DNA of 64,000 nt from Rubrimonas cliftonensis (GCF_900107585.1 NZ_FNQM01000006.1:62001-126000), one strand, 5' to 3'; numbered from the stretch's first letter, positions 1 through 8,942 are shown. A program made the numbers and translations. The notes: a model not told the origin generated them from the letters alone.

Positions 1-218
1 TCGCCTATCTCGACGGCCCGTTCCGCTACCTCGACAACCACTGGGAGTTCACGCCCGACGGCCCGGACGCCTGCATGGTGGATTTCTTCGTGGACTTCGA
101 GTTCAAGTCCCGCACGCTCCAGGCGATTATCGGCGTGGTGTTCAACGAGGCGATGCAGCGCATCGTGCGCGCCTTCGAGCGCCGCGCCGAGGCCCTCTAC
201 GGCGCCCCTGCCGGCTGA
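1..218 (+). CDS. COQ10/RatA-family START-like lipid-binding protein (C-terminal part)
   Basis: Only the last 71 codons are in the window; the reading frame is open from the left edge (first whole codon at 3) to the TGA at 216-218. The visible end contains YLDNHWEF, FFVDFEFKS and FNEAMQRIVRAFERRA, which resembles the C-terminal strand and long helix of the polyketide cyclase/COQ10 (RatA) family. Members bind a hydrophobic ligand and help ubiquinone function in respiration; some are labelled RatA toxins. The family assignment rests on this C-terminal pattern alone, and the N-terminal half lies outside the window. Confidence 0.8.
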   Translation, partial: AYLDGPFRYLDNHWEFTPDGPDACMVDFFVDFEFKSRTLQAIIGVVFNEAMQRIVRAFERRAEALYGAPAG

Positions 219-427
219 CGCGCGCCGGCGCTCCCGCCGGCCGGGGGGATCCGAGTCCCCCGAAAACCCGCGCGGGCCGCGACGCAAACCCTCTCCACCG
301 CTCCCGCTCCGGCTCTCGCGCGGTCACGTTTTGCGGCGTCGGCCCCGCGCCGCCATGCGACGGACGCAGGCGGCTGCTAGTTCTGTGAGGCGCCGCGACG
401 GCGCCGCCTGCGCAGGAGAGGTCGCTC

Positions 428-1834
428 ATGTCCCGCACGGATGCAGCAGGTCTGCCGCTAGAACTGGATTCGGCGGCGGCGGTCGACGCCTGGAACGGCT
501 GCGTGCGCGGCTTCCTCGCGCATGCGGCGGAGACGCCGGCCCGCCTCGGCGCGGCGCTGACGGCTGCACCCGGCTTCGCGCTCGGGCATGCGGCGATGGG
601 GTTTTTCCAGTTCCTGCTGGGTCGGCGTGAAACCCATGAGGCCGCGCGCGCGGCTCAGGCCCGCGCCGTGAAGGCGGCGGCCGGAGGCGGCGGCGACGCG
701 CGGACCGCCGCCTATCTCGATGCGCTGGCCGACGCGCTCGACGGGCGGCTGTTCGCGAGCGCCGACCGGCTCGACGCGATCCTGCGGCGCTGGCCCGGCG
801 ACGCGCTCGCGCTCAAGCTGGGCCACGCGATCCGCTTTCTGCTGGGCGACGCCGCGGGCATGCGCCGCGCCGTCGAGGCCGCCGCGGCGGGCTTCGGCGA
901 GGGCCACCCCTACGGCGGCTATGCGCTCGGCTGCCATGCCTTCGCGCTGGAGGAGACCGGCGCCTACGCGCAGGCCGAGGCGCAGGGCCGCGCCGGGGTC
1001 GCGCTCGCCGCCGACGACGCCTGGGGCCTGCACGCGGTCGCCCATGTCTGCGAGATGACCGCCCGGCCCCGCGACGGGGTGGCGCTGCTGCGCGGCGCCG
1101 CCGGGGCCTGGGCGCACTGCAACAATTTCGGCGCCCATGTCTGGTGGCACCTCGCGCTGTTCCATCTCGACCGCGGCGCCTTCGAGCCGGCGCTGCTGCT
1201 CTACGACGCCCGCATCCGGGCCGCGCGCACCGACGACTACCGCGACATCGCCAACGCCGCCTCGCTGCTGGCGCGGCTTGAGCTGGAGGGCGTCGGCGTC
1301 GGCGCGCGGTGGGAGGAGCTGGCGGAACTCGCCGCCGCCCGCGTCAATGATGGCGGCAACGTCTTCGCCGACCTGCATTACCTCATTGCTCTGGACCGCG
1401 CGGGTCGCCGCGCCGAGGCCGCGCGGCTCGCGGCGCGGCTGAAGGCCGACGGCGCGCGCGGGGCTGGCGACATGGACGCCGTGGCCGGCGAGGTCGGGGC
1501 CCCGGTCGCCGAGGGTCTGCGCCTTTTCGCCGACGGCGCCCACCGCGCCGCCTTCGCCAAGCTCCATGCGGCGAGCGACAGCCTCCAGCGTGTCGGCGGC
1601 AGCCACGCACAGCGCGACGTCTTCGCTCGGCTGATGGTCGCGGCCGCGCTCAAGGCGGGGCTCTGGGCGGAGGCCGAGCGCGCCCTGGCGCGGCGCCCCG
1701 GCCTGCGTCCGGCCGCAGGGGCCGACGGCTACATCGCCCGACGCCGCGCCGAGATCGCCCGCGGCGCGGCGCCCGACGCCGCCGGCCGAGACGCCGCCCA
1801 GCACGTCTCCCCGGCATACCGTCTGCACGCGTGA
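428..1834 (+). CDS. TTC38-like tetratricopeptide repeat protein
   Basis: A 468-residue soluble, alanine-rich helical protein with no signal peptide or membrane segment. The length and the central stretch around NNFGAHVWWHLALFHLDRG followed by ALLLYDARI are typical of the TTC38 family (about 469 residues in animals and many proteobacteria). The biochemical role of that family is not established; the TPR-like helices suggest protein-protein binding. The ATG has an AGGAG nine bases upstream (414-418). It is transcribed alone and ends against a long hairpin shared with the convergent PNPOx-like gene. Confidence 0.85.
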   Translation: MSRTDAAGLPLELDSAAAVDAWNGCVRGFLAHAAETPARLGAALTAAPGFALGHAAMGFFQFLLGRRETHEAARAAQARAVKAAAGGGGDARTAAYLDALADALDGRLFASADRLDAILRRWPGDALALKLGHAIRFLLGDAAGMRRAVEAAAAGFGEGHPYGGYALGCHAFALEETGAYAQAEAQGRAGVALAADDAWGLHAVAHVCEMTARPRDGVALLRGAAGAWAHCNNFGAHVWWHLALFHLDRGAFEPALLLYDARIRAARTDDYRDIANAASLLARLELEGVGVGARWEELAELAAARVNDGGNVFADLHYLIALDRAGRRAEAARLAARLKADGARGAGDMDAVAGEVGAPVAEGLRLFADGAHRAAFAKLHAASDSLQRVGGSHAQRDVFARLMVAAALKAGLWAEAERALARRPGLRPAAGADGYIARRRAEIARGAAPDAAGRDAAQHVSPAYRLHA

Positions 1835-1854
1835 TGGACGATTTGCACGCATGA

Positions 1855-1904
1855 CGGTCGCCCGCTACCTGGCCGCGTCTTCGCGGCCAGGTAGCGGGCG
1901 ACCG
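1855..1904. terminator. Perfect 23-bp stem, 4-nt loop hairpin between convergent genes
   Basis: Bases 1855-1877 and 1882-1904 are exact reverse complements, with the loop TCTT at 1878-1881. It sits between the stop of the TTC38-like gene (1834) and the stop of the minus-strand PNPOx-like gene (1965). Its position suits a bidirectional transcription end, but there is no flanking T tract, so intrinsic termination is inferred and it may instead be an mRNA 3' end stabiliser. Confidence 0.6.
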
Positions 1905-1964
1905 GCGGCGGACGACAGTTGGCAGGGAGGCGCGTCTCAGGGCGGGCCTCGCAGGGCGCGCGTC

Positions 1965-2618
1965 TCAGGGCGCGACCCAGCGCCCTGTCCAGCCCTCTCC
2001 CCGCACCTGGCCGCGCCAGTCGAACACCGCGCGCCGGTGGCCGCGCGCGGCGAGATAGAGCCATTCCACGCGGTCGACCGTCAGCAGGACGGCGCGGAAA
2101 TTCTCGCGGCCCGCCTCGAGCGGCGCGGCGCGCATGGCGGCGGTCGGGTCGCCCTCCCGCGGCGCGTTCAGCGCCGCGCCCGGCGGCAGCGCGCGGTAGC
2201 AGAGCCGCGAGCCCGGCGACGAGCCCGCCCAGGCCGCGTCCGCCTCCGGCCCGTCGGCGGCGACGACGGCGGTCCCGCGCGCCCGGACCTGGATCTTGGC
2301 GCGGGGGTCGTAGGCGCAGAGCTCCACCCGCGCCTCGCGCGCGATCTCCTCGGCCTTGGTCGAGCGCGCGTCGGTGTGCACCCGCAGCCGCCGCGCCGCG
2401 CGCTCCGCCCCGCGCAGCACCACCGAGCGCAGCCGCGCGCCCCCGTCGAGGCCCACGCTCGCGAGCTGCGCGACATGCATCGCCGAGCGCCGGTCGGCCG
2501 CGCCGCGCGCCAGCAGCCGCCAGGCCTCCGCGAGGCTCTCGTCGAGGTCGTCGTAGAACCGCGCGTCGAGCGCGGCCTGCGGGTCTCGCGGGTTCGGCCC
2601 CTGCGGCGGGTTCGCCAT
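1965..2618 (-). CDS. Pyridoxamine 5'-phosphate oxidase-like flavoprotein
   Basis: A 217-residue protein of the PNPOx-like split-barrel FMN-binding family. Visible features are the barrel segment LRSVVLRGAERAARRLRVHT with DARSTKAEEI, matching the FMN-contact region (RxVxLR and the T-D-x-R-S-x-K pattern), and a C-terminal half ending in DWRGQ. Genuine PdxH proteins end with a conserved RxxRL-type motif that I do not see, so the label stays general; this subgroup is often called a pyridoxamine 5'-phosphate oxidase family protein or Alr4036-like. The start ATG shares one base with the aroB stop (TGATG), so it is translated as the last gene of an aroK-aroB operon. Confidence 0.8.
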   Translation of the reverse strand: MANPPQGPNPRDPQAALDARFYDDLDESLAEAWRLLARGAADRRSAMHVAQLASVGLDGGARLRSVVLRGAERAARRLRVHTDARSTKAEEIAREARVELCAYDPRAKIQVRARGTAVVAADGPEADAAWAGSSPGSRLCYRALPPGAALNAPREGDPTAAMRAAPLEAGRENFRAVLLTVDRVEWLYLAARGHRRAVFDWRGQVRGEGWTGRWVAP

Positions 2619-3745
2619 CAGTCCCGTGCCGCCAGCGCCTCGGCCAGCACGGCGCGCGCCATGGCGGGGTCGGCGTCGCGCACCACGCGCGTCCGGCCGA
2701 TGTCGTCGGCCAGCACGAAGGCGATGCGGCCGTCCCGCGCCTTCTTGTCGTTGGCCATCAGCGCCAGCAGCGCGTCGGCGTCGGGCAGCGGCCCCGGAAT
2801 GTCGGCCAGCCGCGCCTTCGTCCCCATTGCTGCGAGATGCGCCGCCACGCGGCTCGGCGCCTCCTGCGGGCACATCCCCAGCCGCGCCGACATCTCGAAC
2901 GCCAGCCCTAGCCCCACCGCCACCGCCTCGCCGTGGAGCAGTCGCCGCGAGTAGCCCGTCGCCGTCTCCAGCGCATGCGCAAAGGTGTGGCCGAGGTTGA
3001 GCAACGCCCGGTCGCCGGTCTCGAACTCGTCGCGCGCGACGATCTCGGCCTTCATCGCGACGCAGCGCGCCACCGCCGCGACCAGCGCCGCCATGTCGCC
3101 GGCCTTCAGCGCCGGCCCATGCGCCTCCAGCCAGGCGAAGAAGTCCGCGTCGCCCAGCAGGCCGTACTTCGCCACCTCGCCGTAGCCGGCGAGGAACTCC
3201 CGCGGGTCGAGCGTGCCGAGCGCGGCGGTGTCCGCCAGCACCAGCGCCGGCTGGTGGAACGCCCCGATCAGGTTCTTGCCCTGGGGCGCGTTGATCCCGG
3301 TCTTGCCGCCCACGGAGCTGTCCACCTGCGCCAGCAGCGTGGTGGGGATCTGCGCGAAGGCCACGCCGCGCTTCAGCACCGCCGCCGCGAAGCCGGCGAG
3401 ATCGCCGATCACCCCGCCGCCGAAGGCGACCACCAGCTCCTCGCGCCCCAGCTTCAGGTCGAGCAGCCAGCCGAGGCAGCGCTCCAGCATCGCCATGGAT
3501 TTCGTGGCCTCGCCCGGCGGCAGCGCCAGCGTCTCCGCCCGCAGCCCGCCGGCGGCGAGGCCGGCCGCCAGCGCCTCGCCGTGCAGCGCCGCCACCGTCT
3601 CGTCGGTGATCACCGCTACGCGTCCCGAGCGCGCCAGCGGCGCCAGCCGGGCGCCGGCCTCGGCGATCAGCCCCGGCCCGATCAGGACGTCGTAGGCCCG
3701 CGCGCCGAGCCCCACCCGAACCGTCTCGCGCCCCGCGTCGCTCAT
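2618..3745 (-). CDS. aroB: 3-dehydroquinate synthase
   Basis: AroB converts DAHP to 3-dehydroquinate, the second step of the shikimate pathway, in the cytoplasm with NAD and a divalent metal. The 375-residue product has the nucleotide-binding segment GGGVIGDLAGF, the substrate/metal segment QVDSSVGGKTGIN, and the later GHTFAHALE and LLHGEAVAVG metal-ligand histidines. Length is near the usual 355-375. The ATG overlaps the aroK stop by four bases (ATGA at 3742-3745), the classic aroK-aroB coupling. Confidence 0.97.
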   Translation of the reverse strand: MSDAGRETVRVGLGARAYDVLIGPGLIAEAGARLAPLARSGRVAVITDETVAALHGEALAAGLAAGGLRAETLALPPGEATKSMAMLERCLGWLLDLKLGREELVVAFGGGVIGDLAGFAAAVLKRGVAFAQIPTTLLAQVDSSVGGKTGINAPQGKNLIGAFHQPALVLADTAALGTLDPREFLAGYGEVAKYGLLGDADFFAWLEAHGPALKAGDMAALVAAVARCVAMKAEIVARDEFETGDRALLNLGHTFAHALETATGYSRRLLHGEAVAVGLGLAFEMSARLGMCPQEAPSRVAAHLAAMGTKARLADIPGPLPDADALLALMANDKKARDGRIAFVLADDIGRTRVVRDADPAMARAVLAEALAARD

Positions 3746-4329
3746 TCCAGCGCCCCGGCGGCGTCGAGCGCGGCGACGATCTGCGCCACCACCGCGTCGT
3801 GCGGCGCGTCCGACGCGCTCTCGACCGTCAGATCGGCCGAGGCGTAGGCCGGGTGGCGCTCGCTCATCAGTCTGGCGAGGATCTCGCGCGGGTCGCCCGC
3901 GCGCAGCAGCGGCCTGTCGTTCTTGCGCCCGGTCCGCTCCACCAGCGTGTCGAGGTCGGCGCGGATCCAGACCGAGACGGCGCTCCTGGCGATCAGGGCG
4001 CGGGTCTGCGCGTTCATGAAGGCGCCGCCGCCGGTCGCGAGCACATGGGGCGGGCCGTCGAGCAGCCGCGCGATCACCCGCCGCTCGCCGTCGCGGAACG
4101 CGGCCTCGCCGAGCTCCCCGAAGATCGAGGGGATGTCCATGCCCGCCGCCGCCGCGATCTCGTCGTCGCTGTCGTGGAACGCCGCGTCCAGCGTCTCGGC
4201 GAGGCGCCGGCCCACGCTGGATTTTCCCGCGCCCATCAGCCCGATCAGCACCACGGTGCGGCGCAGCCGTCGCCGCGCGCCGAGGGCGGCGTGCGTCTGG
4301 GGGGAGCGGGATGCGGCGTCTTCTGCCAA
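3742..4329 (-). CDS. aroK: Shikimate kinase
   Basis: AroK phosphorylates shikimate with ATP. Visible motifs are the Walker A loop GLMGAGKSSVGRRL, the shikimate-binding DSDDEI, the GGGAF turn and the lid segment NDRPLLR. I chose the TTG at 4329 because a GGAG lies six bases upstream, giving 195 residues with the P-loop near residue 30, close to the usual family size. An ATG at 4425 is also in frame (227 residues) but has no well-spaced ribosome-binding site and would add an odd N-terminus. It heads the aroK-aroB-PNPOx operon. Confidence 0.93.
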   Translation of the reverse strand: MAEDAASRSPQTHAALGARRRLRRTVVLIGLMGAGKSSVGRRLAETLDAAFHDSDDEIAAAAGMDIPSIFGELGEAAFRDGERRVIARLLDGPPHVLATGGGAFMNAQTRALIARSAVSVWIRADLDTLVERTGRKNDRPLLRAGDPREILARLMSERHPAYASADLTVESASDAPHDAVVAQIVAALDAAGALE

Positions 4330-4508
4330 GATGTTCTCCGGTCGCGTGGCGCTTTTTCCGGCGCCGTTTCCCAAGGCGCGGCTTTCGCCGACCGCCTCGT
4401 TCCATGCGGCCTTTCCTGCGCGCATCCTGTGGTGTTACACCCCAAGCCGAGGCAGGTGAAGCCGCCGCGAGGCCGGCCCGCCCGCCGCCAGAATGGCCCG
4501 GAGCCGCC

Positions 4509-4649
4509 ATGTTCGGACGTCTGATCCGCTATCTCGCCATCGCGGCCGTGCTCGCCGCGGCCTGCGGCGTGGTGTACGCGCTGGTCGCGGACCTGCCGCC
4601 GCCCTCGCGGCAGGTGGTGATCGACATTCCCGACCCGCAACTCAACTGA
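4509..4649 (+). CDS. Small single-pass membrane protein of unknown function
   Basis: A 46-residue protein starting at the ATG at 4509, with one membrane segment (about residues 7-27, LIRYLAIAAVLAAACGVVYALV) followed by a short proline-rich tail. It lies between the divergent aroK and the downstream xerD, 25 bases before the xerD start. From memory, small proteins of this form occur at this position in Rhodobacterales. No function can be assigned. It is too small to prove from codon use, so the call depends on the clean membrane helix and gene context. Confidence 0.6.
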   Translation: MFGRLIRYLAIAAVLAAACGVVYALVADLPPPSRQVVIDIPDPQLN

Positions 4650-4674
4650 GTCGGGCGCAGGCGGGAGGCGCGGC

Positions 4675-5571
4675 GTGCGCGGCTGGATCACGCCTTTTCT
4701 GGACGCCATCGCGGCCGAGCGCGACGCCGCCGACAACACCCGCGAAGCCTACCGGCGCGATCTCGACGACCTCGCGGGCTGGCTCGCCGGGCTCGGGCGC
4801 GACGGCGCGACGGCGCGGCGCGCGGACATCGAGGGCTGGCTCGCCGCACAGGCGGCGCAGGGCGCGGCGCCGGCCAGCCGCGCCCGGCGGCTCTCCGCGG
4901 CGCGCAGCTTCTTCCGCTTCGCGCGCGAGGAGGGCTGGCGCGCCGACGACCCGGCCGCCCGCATCCCCGGCCCGCGCCGCGCACGCCCGCTGCCCGATGC
5001 GCTGAGCCCCGCGGCGGTGGAGGCGCTCTTCGCCGCCCTGCCGCGCGCCTTCCGGGGCGACGCGCTGGCGCGGGCGTCCTGCATCCTTGAGGTGCTCTAT
5101 GGCGCGGGCCTGCGCGTCTCCGAGCTTGTCGATCTGCCGGTCGCAGCGGCGCGGGGCCGGCCCGCGGCGCTGCTCGTCCGCGGCAAGGGCGGGCGCGAGC
5201 GCCTCGCGCCGCTGACCCCGCCCGCCCGCGACGCGCTGGCCGCGTGGCTGGCGGCGCGCGACGCCGGGCCGGCCGCCCGCGCCTCGCCGTGGCTGTTTCC
5301 CTCGCGCGGGGCCTCGGGCCGCCTGACCCGGGCGCGGGTGTTCCAGATGATGCGCGCGCTGGCCGCGGAGGCCGGGCTCGACCCCGCGCGCGTCTCGCCC
5401 CACGCGCTGCGCCACGCCTTCGCCACGCATCTGCTGGAGAACGGCGCCGACCTGCGTGCGATCCAGGAGCTGCTCGGCCACGCCGACATCGCCACCACCG
5501 AGATCTACACCCATGTCGTGAGCGACCGCCTGCGCGAACTCGTCGCGCGCCATCCGCTGGCCGAGGACTGA
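4675..5571 (+). CDS. xerD: Tyrosine recombinase XerD
   Basis: XerD with XerC resolves chromosome dimers at dif beside FtsK. The 298-residue product has an N-terminal core-binding SAM-like domain (about residues 1-85) and a catalytic domain with the pentad: Arg in GAGLRVSEL, Lys in RGKGGRER, HALRHAFATHL, His in LLGHADI, and the nucleophile Tyr in TTEIYTHV. Length matches XerD (about 298). The start is GTG at 4675 with GGGAGG seven bases upstream. No phage genes flank it, so it is a housekeeping recombinase and not an integrase. It converges with the MFS gene, with a 31-base gap. Confidence 0.93.
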   Translation: MRGWITPFLDAIAAERDAADNTREAYRRDLDDLAGWLAGLGRDGATARRADIEGWLAAQAAQGAAPASRARRLSAARSFFRFAREEGWRADDPAARIPGPRRARPLPDALSPAAVEALFAALPRAFRGDALARASCILEVLYGAGLRVSELVDLPVAAARGRPAALLVRGKGGRERLAPLTPPARDALAAWLAARDAGPAARASPWLFPSRGASGRLTRARVFQMMRALAAEAGLDPARVSPHALRHAFATHLLENGADLRAIQELLGHADIATTEIYTHVVSDRLRELVARHPLAED

Positions 5572-5602
5572 CGCCCGCCGCCGCCCGGTCGCGACGTTCC
5601 GA

Positions 5603-6799
5603 TCAGCCCGGGCGATCGGGCCCGATGGGCCCGCCGTCCCAACTCCGCGACAGGGCGAAGGCGGCGCCGAGCCCCAGCGCCGCCATCCCCGCGCCGAGCC
5701 AGAACATGCCGGCGCTGTAGGCTGGATAAAGCGCCGCCGCGCCGAAGGTGCCGGCCGCCATCGCGGTTCCGCCGATCCCCGGCCCGATCAGGCCCTGCGC
5801 GCTGGCCGTCAGCCGCTCCGGCGCCGCGGCCCCGACGAAGGCGATCATCGCCAGATGCGCCGGCGCGAAGCTCAGCGCGTGGCTCGCCTGCCAGAACCAC
5901 AGCCAGGCGCCCGAGGGCTCCGCCGCCATCGCCAGCCACCGCGCCAGCGCCGCGCCGCCTGCCAGCGCGAAGGCGCCGGCCGGGCCGATCCGCGCGACCA
6001 GCCGCCCGCCCACGGTCAGCATCAGCGCCACCTCCAGCGCCACGCCGAAAGCCCAGAGCGCGCCGATGGTCGCCCCGTCCAGCCCCTGCGCCGTCCACAT
6101 CAGCGAGCCGTAGGCGTAGAGCGGCGCGTGCGAGGCCTGCACCAGCGCGCTCGCCAGCGCCGCCCACAGGAACGGCCGCCGCTGCGCCAGCGCCAGCGCC
6201 TCCGCCAGCCGCGGCCGCGCGTCGCGACCGTCCCGCGCGCCGCCGGGGTGCAGCCGCGCGGTCAGCGCCATCGCCAGCAGGCTCGCCACGATCCACCACA
6301 GCGCCGCGTCCGCGCCCCACTGCGTCACCGCCCAGCCGCAGCCGAGATTGGCCAGCAGGAACGCCGCCGAGCCGCTGGCGCGCACGCGGGCGTAGTCGAA
6401 GCCGTGCCTGCGGGCCGCTGCGGCGCACAGCGCGTCGCTGATCGGGATCGCGCCGGCCATCGCCGCGCCCGAGGCCAGCGTCAGCGCCACCAGAACCGCC
6501 GGGCTCGCCGCCGGCGCCATCAGCGCGAACAGCGCCGCGCCCGCCACGCCGAGCAGGACCAGCGCGAGCCGCCGCTGGCCGGTCGCGTCCGCGAACCACG
6601 GCGCCGCGACGCCCGCGGCCACGCGCACGCCGACCGCGGCCCCGAGCAGCAGCCCGACCTGCGCCTCGCTCAGGCCCCGCTCCGCCAGCCAGACAGGCCA
6701 GAACGGCATGTGCGCGCCGATGGCGAGAAACAGCCCTGCGAAGACGCCCACCGAGGCGAGCGCCGCCTTCGCGGCGCCCGGCGCCGCGCCGCCGGTCAC
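5603..6799 (-). CDS. MFS transporter, HcaT/PPP-like
   Basis: A 398-residue hydrophobic protein with about 12 membrane spans. The N-terminus (about residues 10-40, GVFAGLFLAIGAHMPFWPVWL) and the pattern of charged loops resemble the phenylpropionate/nucleoside-symporter-like MFS group (HcaT family). The substrate is unknown. The GTG start overlaps the stop of the upstream moeA fusion (GTGA at 6796-6799), so it is the last gene of the molybdenum-cofactor operon. That position suggests, but does not show, a link to molybdenum enzymes. Confidence 0.85.
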   Translation of the reverse strand: MTGGAAPGAAKAALASVGVFAGLFLAIGAHMPFWPVWLAERGLSEAQVGLLLGAAVGVRVAAGVAAPWFADATGQRRLALVLLGVAGAALFALMAPAASPAVLVALTLASGAAMAGAIPISDALCAAAARRHGFDYARVRASGSAAFLLANLGCGWAVTQWGADAALWWIVASLLAMALTARLHPGGARDGRDARPRLAEALALAQRRPFLWAALASALVQASHAPLYAYGSLMWTAQGLDGATIGALWAFGVALEVALMLTVGGRLVARIGPAGAFALAGGAALARWLAMAAEPSGAWLWFWQASHALSFAPAHLAMIAFVGAAAPERLTASAQGLIGPGIGGTAMAAGTFGAAALYPAYSAGMFWLGAGMAALGLGAAFALSRSWDGGPIGPDRPG

Positions 6800-8931
6800 A
6801 GCCCGAGGCTCGGGAAGCCGTGAAACGCCACCGGATCGCCGGGCTTCAGGTCGAGCGCGCCGTCGGGCAGCTCCGCCAGCCCCTCGGCCCAGGAAAGCCC
6901 GCCGATCAGCCCCGAGCCTTCTGAATGGAACGCCTCGACCGCGCCCGCCTCGGTCAGCCGCGCGCGCAGGAACTCCCGCCGCCCGGCCTTCTTGCGCTTG
7001 GCGAAGGCCGCGGGCAGCATCAGCGGCCGCGGCTCGGGCCAGTCCGCGCCGGCCATCACCGCCAGCGCCGGCCTTGCGAACAACAGGGCGCAGACGAACG
7101 CGGCCACAGGGTTGCCCGGCAGCCCGAACACCGGGGCGCCGCGCCACATCCCCAGCGCCAGCGGCCGCCCCGGCTTCATCGCGATGCGCCAGGAGCCGAG
7201 CGTGCCGGCCTCGCGCAGCGCGCGGCTCATGTGGTCCTCGTCGCCCGCGGAGGCGCCGCCCGAGGCGATGATGGCGTCGGCCCCGGCGGCGCCGCGGTCT
7301 AGCGCCGCGCGCACTGCGGCCGCGTCGTCCGGCGCGACGCCGAGATCCACCGGCTCGAAACCCATCCGCGCCAGCATCGCCAGCAGCATCGGGCGGTTGC
7401 TGTCGAAGACGGCGCCCGGAGGCGGCGCCGCGCCCGGCGCTGCGATCTCGTCGCCGGTCGAGAGCACGGCCACCCGCAGCCGCCGCCGCGCCCGCACCGC
7501 GCCCAGCCCGCCGGCGGCGATCTGCGCGAGGTCGGCCGGCGTGAGCCGCCGCCCCGCCGGCGCCGCCACTGCCCCCGCCGTCAGGTTCTCGCCCGCCCGG
7601 CGGCGGTTGGCGCCCGGCTTCAGCCTCGGCTCGAAGCGCAGCACGCCGCCCTCCGCCGTCGCGTCCTCGTCCATCACGACGGTGTCGGTTCCCGCCGGGA
7701 GCGTCGCGCCGGTGAGGATGCGCAGCGCCGCGCCGGGCGGCACGACGCCGGAAAAGGGCGCGCCCGCCGCCGCCCTTCCAGCCAGCAGCGGCAGCGCGCC
7801 GGCGCCCATCGCGGCGTGGGCGAAGGCGTAGCCGTCGACCGCCGCGTTGGGCTCGGGCGGATGGGCGCGGATCGCCAGCGCAGGCTCCGCCAGGATGCGC
7901 CCGTCGGCCTGCGCGAGGGCCAAGTCCTCCGCCTCGCAGACGCAGGCGACCCGCGCCCGCAGCCGCGCCAGCGCGGCGTCCACCGGCTCCCAGTCCACCC
8001 CCGGCGGCAGGGCGAAGCAGTCGTCCTTCAGCGCGCGCGGCCCGGGCGGCGCGAACGAGGCGCCGGCGCCGAGGATCCACGCCTCCTCCCGCGCCACCAC
8101 CGCGCGCTCCTCGTCGGAGAGCCCGGGCCCGGCGGCGAACCGCGCCCCGAGCGCGCCGGCGGCGTCGAGCGCCGCATACGCCCCCGCGACCGCACGCACC
8201 TGAGCGGCGTCCTTCACCTCGCCCTCCTTCACCTCGGGCCTTAGCAGGGAGGGATAGATTTCCGCGAAGCACACCGGCGCCGATGGCGGGACCAGCCCGG
8301 TCTCGAAGGGCCAGACCTGGACATGGCCCGCCAGCGCCTCGCGACGGCGCAGCCGCTCCAGCGCCGCGACGCCGAGCAGCGCCTGCGAGCCGACCGAGCC
8401 GGTCGTGTAGAGCTTCCAGCACGGCTGGGCGCCCTTCACGACAGCTTCGACCAGCCGGCGCTCCGGCAGGCCGTGGCCATCGCGCGCGCGTCCCTTCTCG
8501 GGAACGCCCGGATGATCCGCCGTCGCGGGGCGGCCCCAGAACGGCCCGACGCCGGGCAGCTGCGCGTTGAGCCGCTCGGCCACGGCGAAACGGTTGTTGG
8601 AGTTGTCCGGCGCGTCCTCGACCGCGTCGGCCAGCCACGCCCAGAGGCCGAGCGCGGCGTCGTCCCCGGTCACGGCCCGCGCCAGCCCGCGCGGCCAGCC
8701 GAAGGGGAAGTCGAACCCCGCCAGAACGCGCCGCCCCGCCGCGATCTCCGCGCGCAGGAGCGTCGCGAGCCGGTCGAGACAGGCGGCGCGGGTGCGGAAA
8801 TACTCGGGTTCGCCGACCTCGCCGCCGCGCGCCGCGGCCATCCACACCGCGTCGGCGGACGGCTTCGGCGGCGTCGGTTTCGCCGCGGCCGACCAGTCCA
8901 CCATCACGATCATGTCGAACAGGCGGCCCAC
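6796..8931 (-). CDS. moeA: DUF429-like domain fused to molybdopterin molybdotransferase MoeA
   Basis: A 711-residue two-part protein. About residues 1-300 form an RNase H-like fold candidate (DUF429-like): MVMDWS-type start VMVDWSAA, GFDFPFGWP, and FAEIYPSL, supplying spaced acidic residues. About residues 310-711 are MoeA, which inserts molybdate into adenylated molybdopterin: VDGYAF, LTGATLPAGTDTVVM, VLSTGDEI, SGGASAGDEDHM and GLPGNPVAAF are visible. The GTG at 8931 (VGRLFDMIV) has GGGAGG at the right distance; the ATG at 8913 is 18 bases too far from it. Eleven bases separate it from the mobB stop. The job of the N-terminal domain is unknown. Confidence 0.9.
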   Translation of the reverse strand: MGRLFDMIVMVDWSAAAKPTPPKPSADAVWMAAARGGEVGEPEYFRTRAACLDRLATLLRAEIAAGRRVLAGFDFPFGWPRGLARAVTGDDAALGLWAWLADAVEDAPDNSNNRFAVAERLNAQLPGVGPFWGRPATADHPGVPEKGRARDGHGLPERRLVEAVVKGAQPCWKLYTTGSVGSQALLGVAALERLRRREALAGHVQVWPFETGLVPPSAPVCFAEIYPSLLRPEVKEGEVKDAAQVRAVAGAYAALDAAGALGARFAAGPGLSDEERAVVAREEAWILGAGASFAPPGPRALKDDCFALPPGVDWEPVDAALARLRARVACVCEAEDLALAQADGRILAEPALAIRAHPPEPNAAVDGYAFAHAAMGAGALPLLAGRAAAGAPFSGVVPPGAALRILTGATLPAGTDTVVMDEDATAEGGVLRFEPRLKPGANRRRAGENLTAGAVAAPAGRRLTPADLAQIAAGGLGAVRARRRLRVAVLSTGDEIAAPGAAPPPGAVFDSNRPMLLAMLARMGFEPVDLGVAPDDAAAVRAALDRGAAGADAIIASGGASAGDEDHMSRALREAGTLGSWRIAMKPGRPLALGMWRGAPVFGLPGNPVAAFVCALLFARPALAVMAGADWPEPRPLMLPAAFAKRKKAGRREFLRARLTEAGAVEAFHSEGSGLIGGLSWAEGLAELPDGALDLKPGDPVAFHGFPSLGL

Positions 8932-8942
8932 GGCCTCCTCCC

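Noticed and set aside
458-1852. Long minus-strand open frame opposite the TTC38-like gene
   Set aside because: It lies wholly antisense to a well-supported gene and its product is low-complexity with no motif; long antisense frames are expected at this GC content.
4426-4445. Small palindrome GGTGTTACACC upstream of aroK as an operator
   Set aside because: It is an 11-base near-chance palindrome and no known regulator binding pattern fits; not called.
4675-5571. XerD as a phage or integron integrase
   Set aside because: The protein has XerD length and motifs and no attachment-site duplication, tRNA or phage genes surround it.
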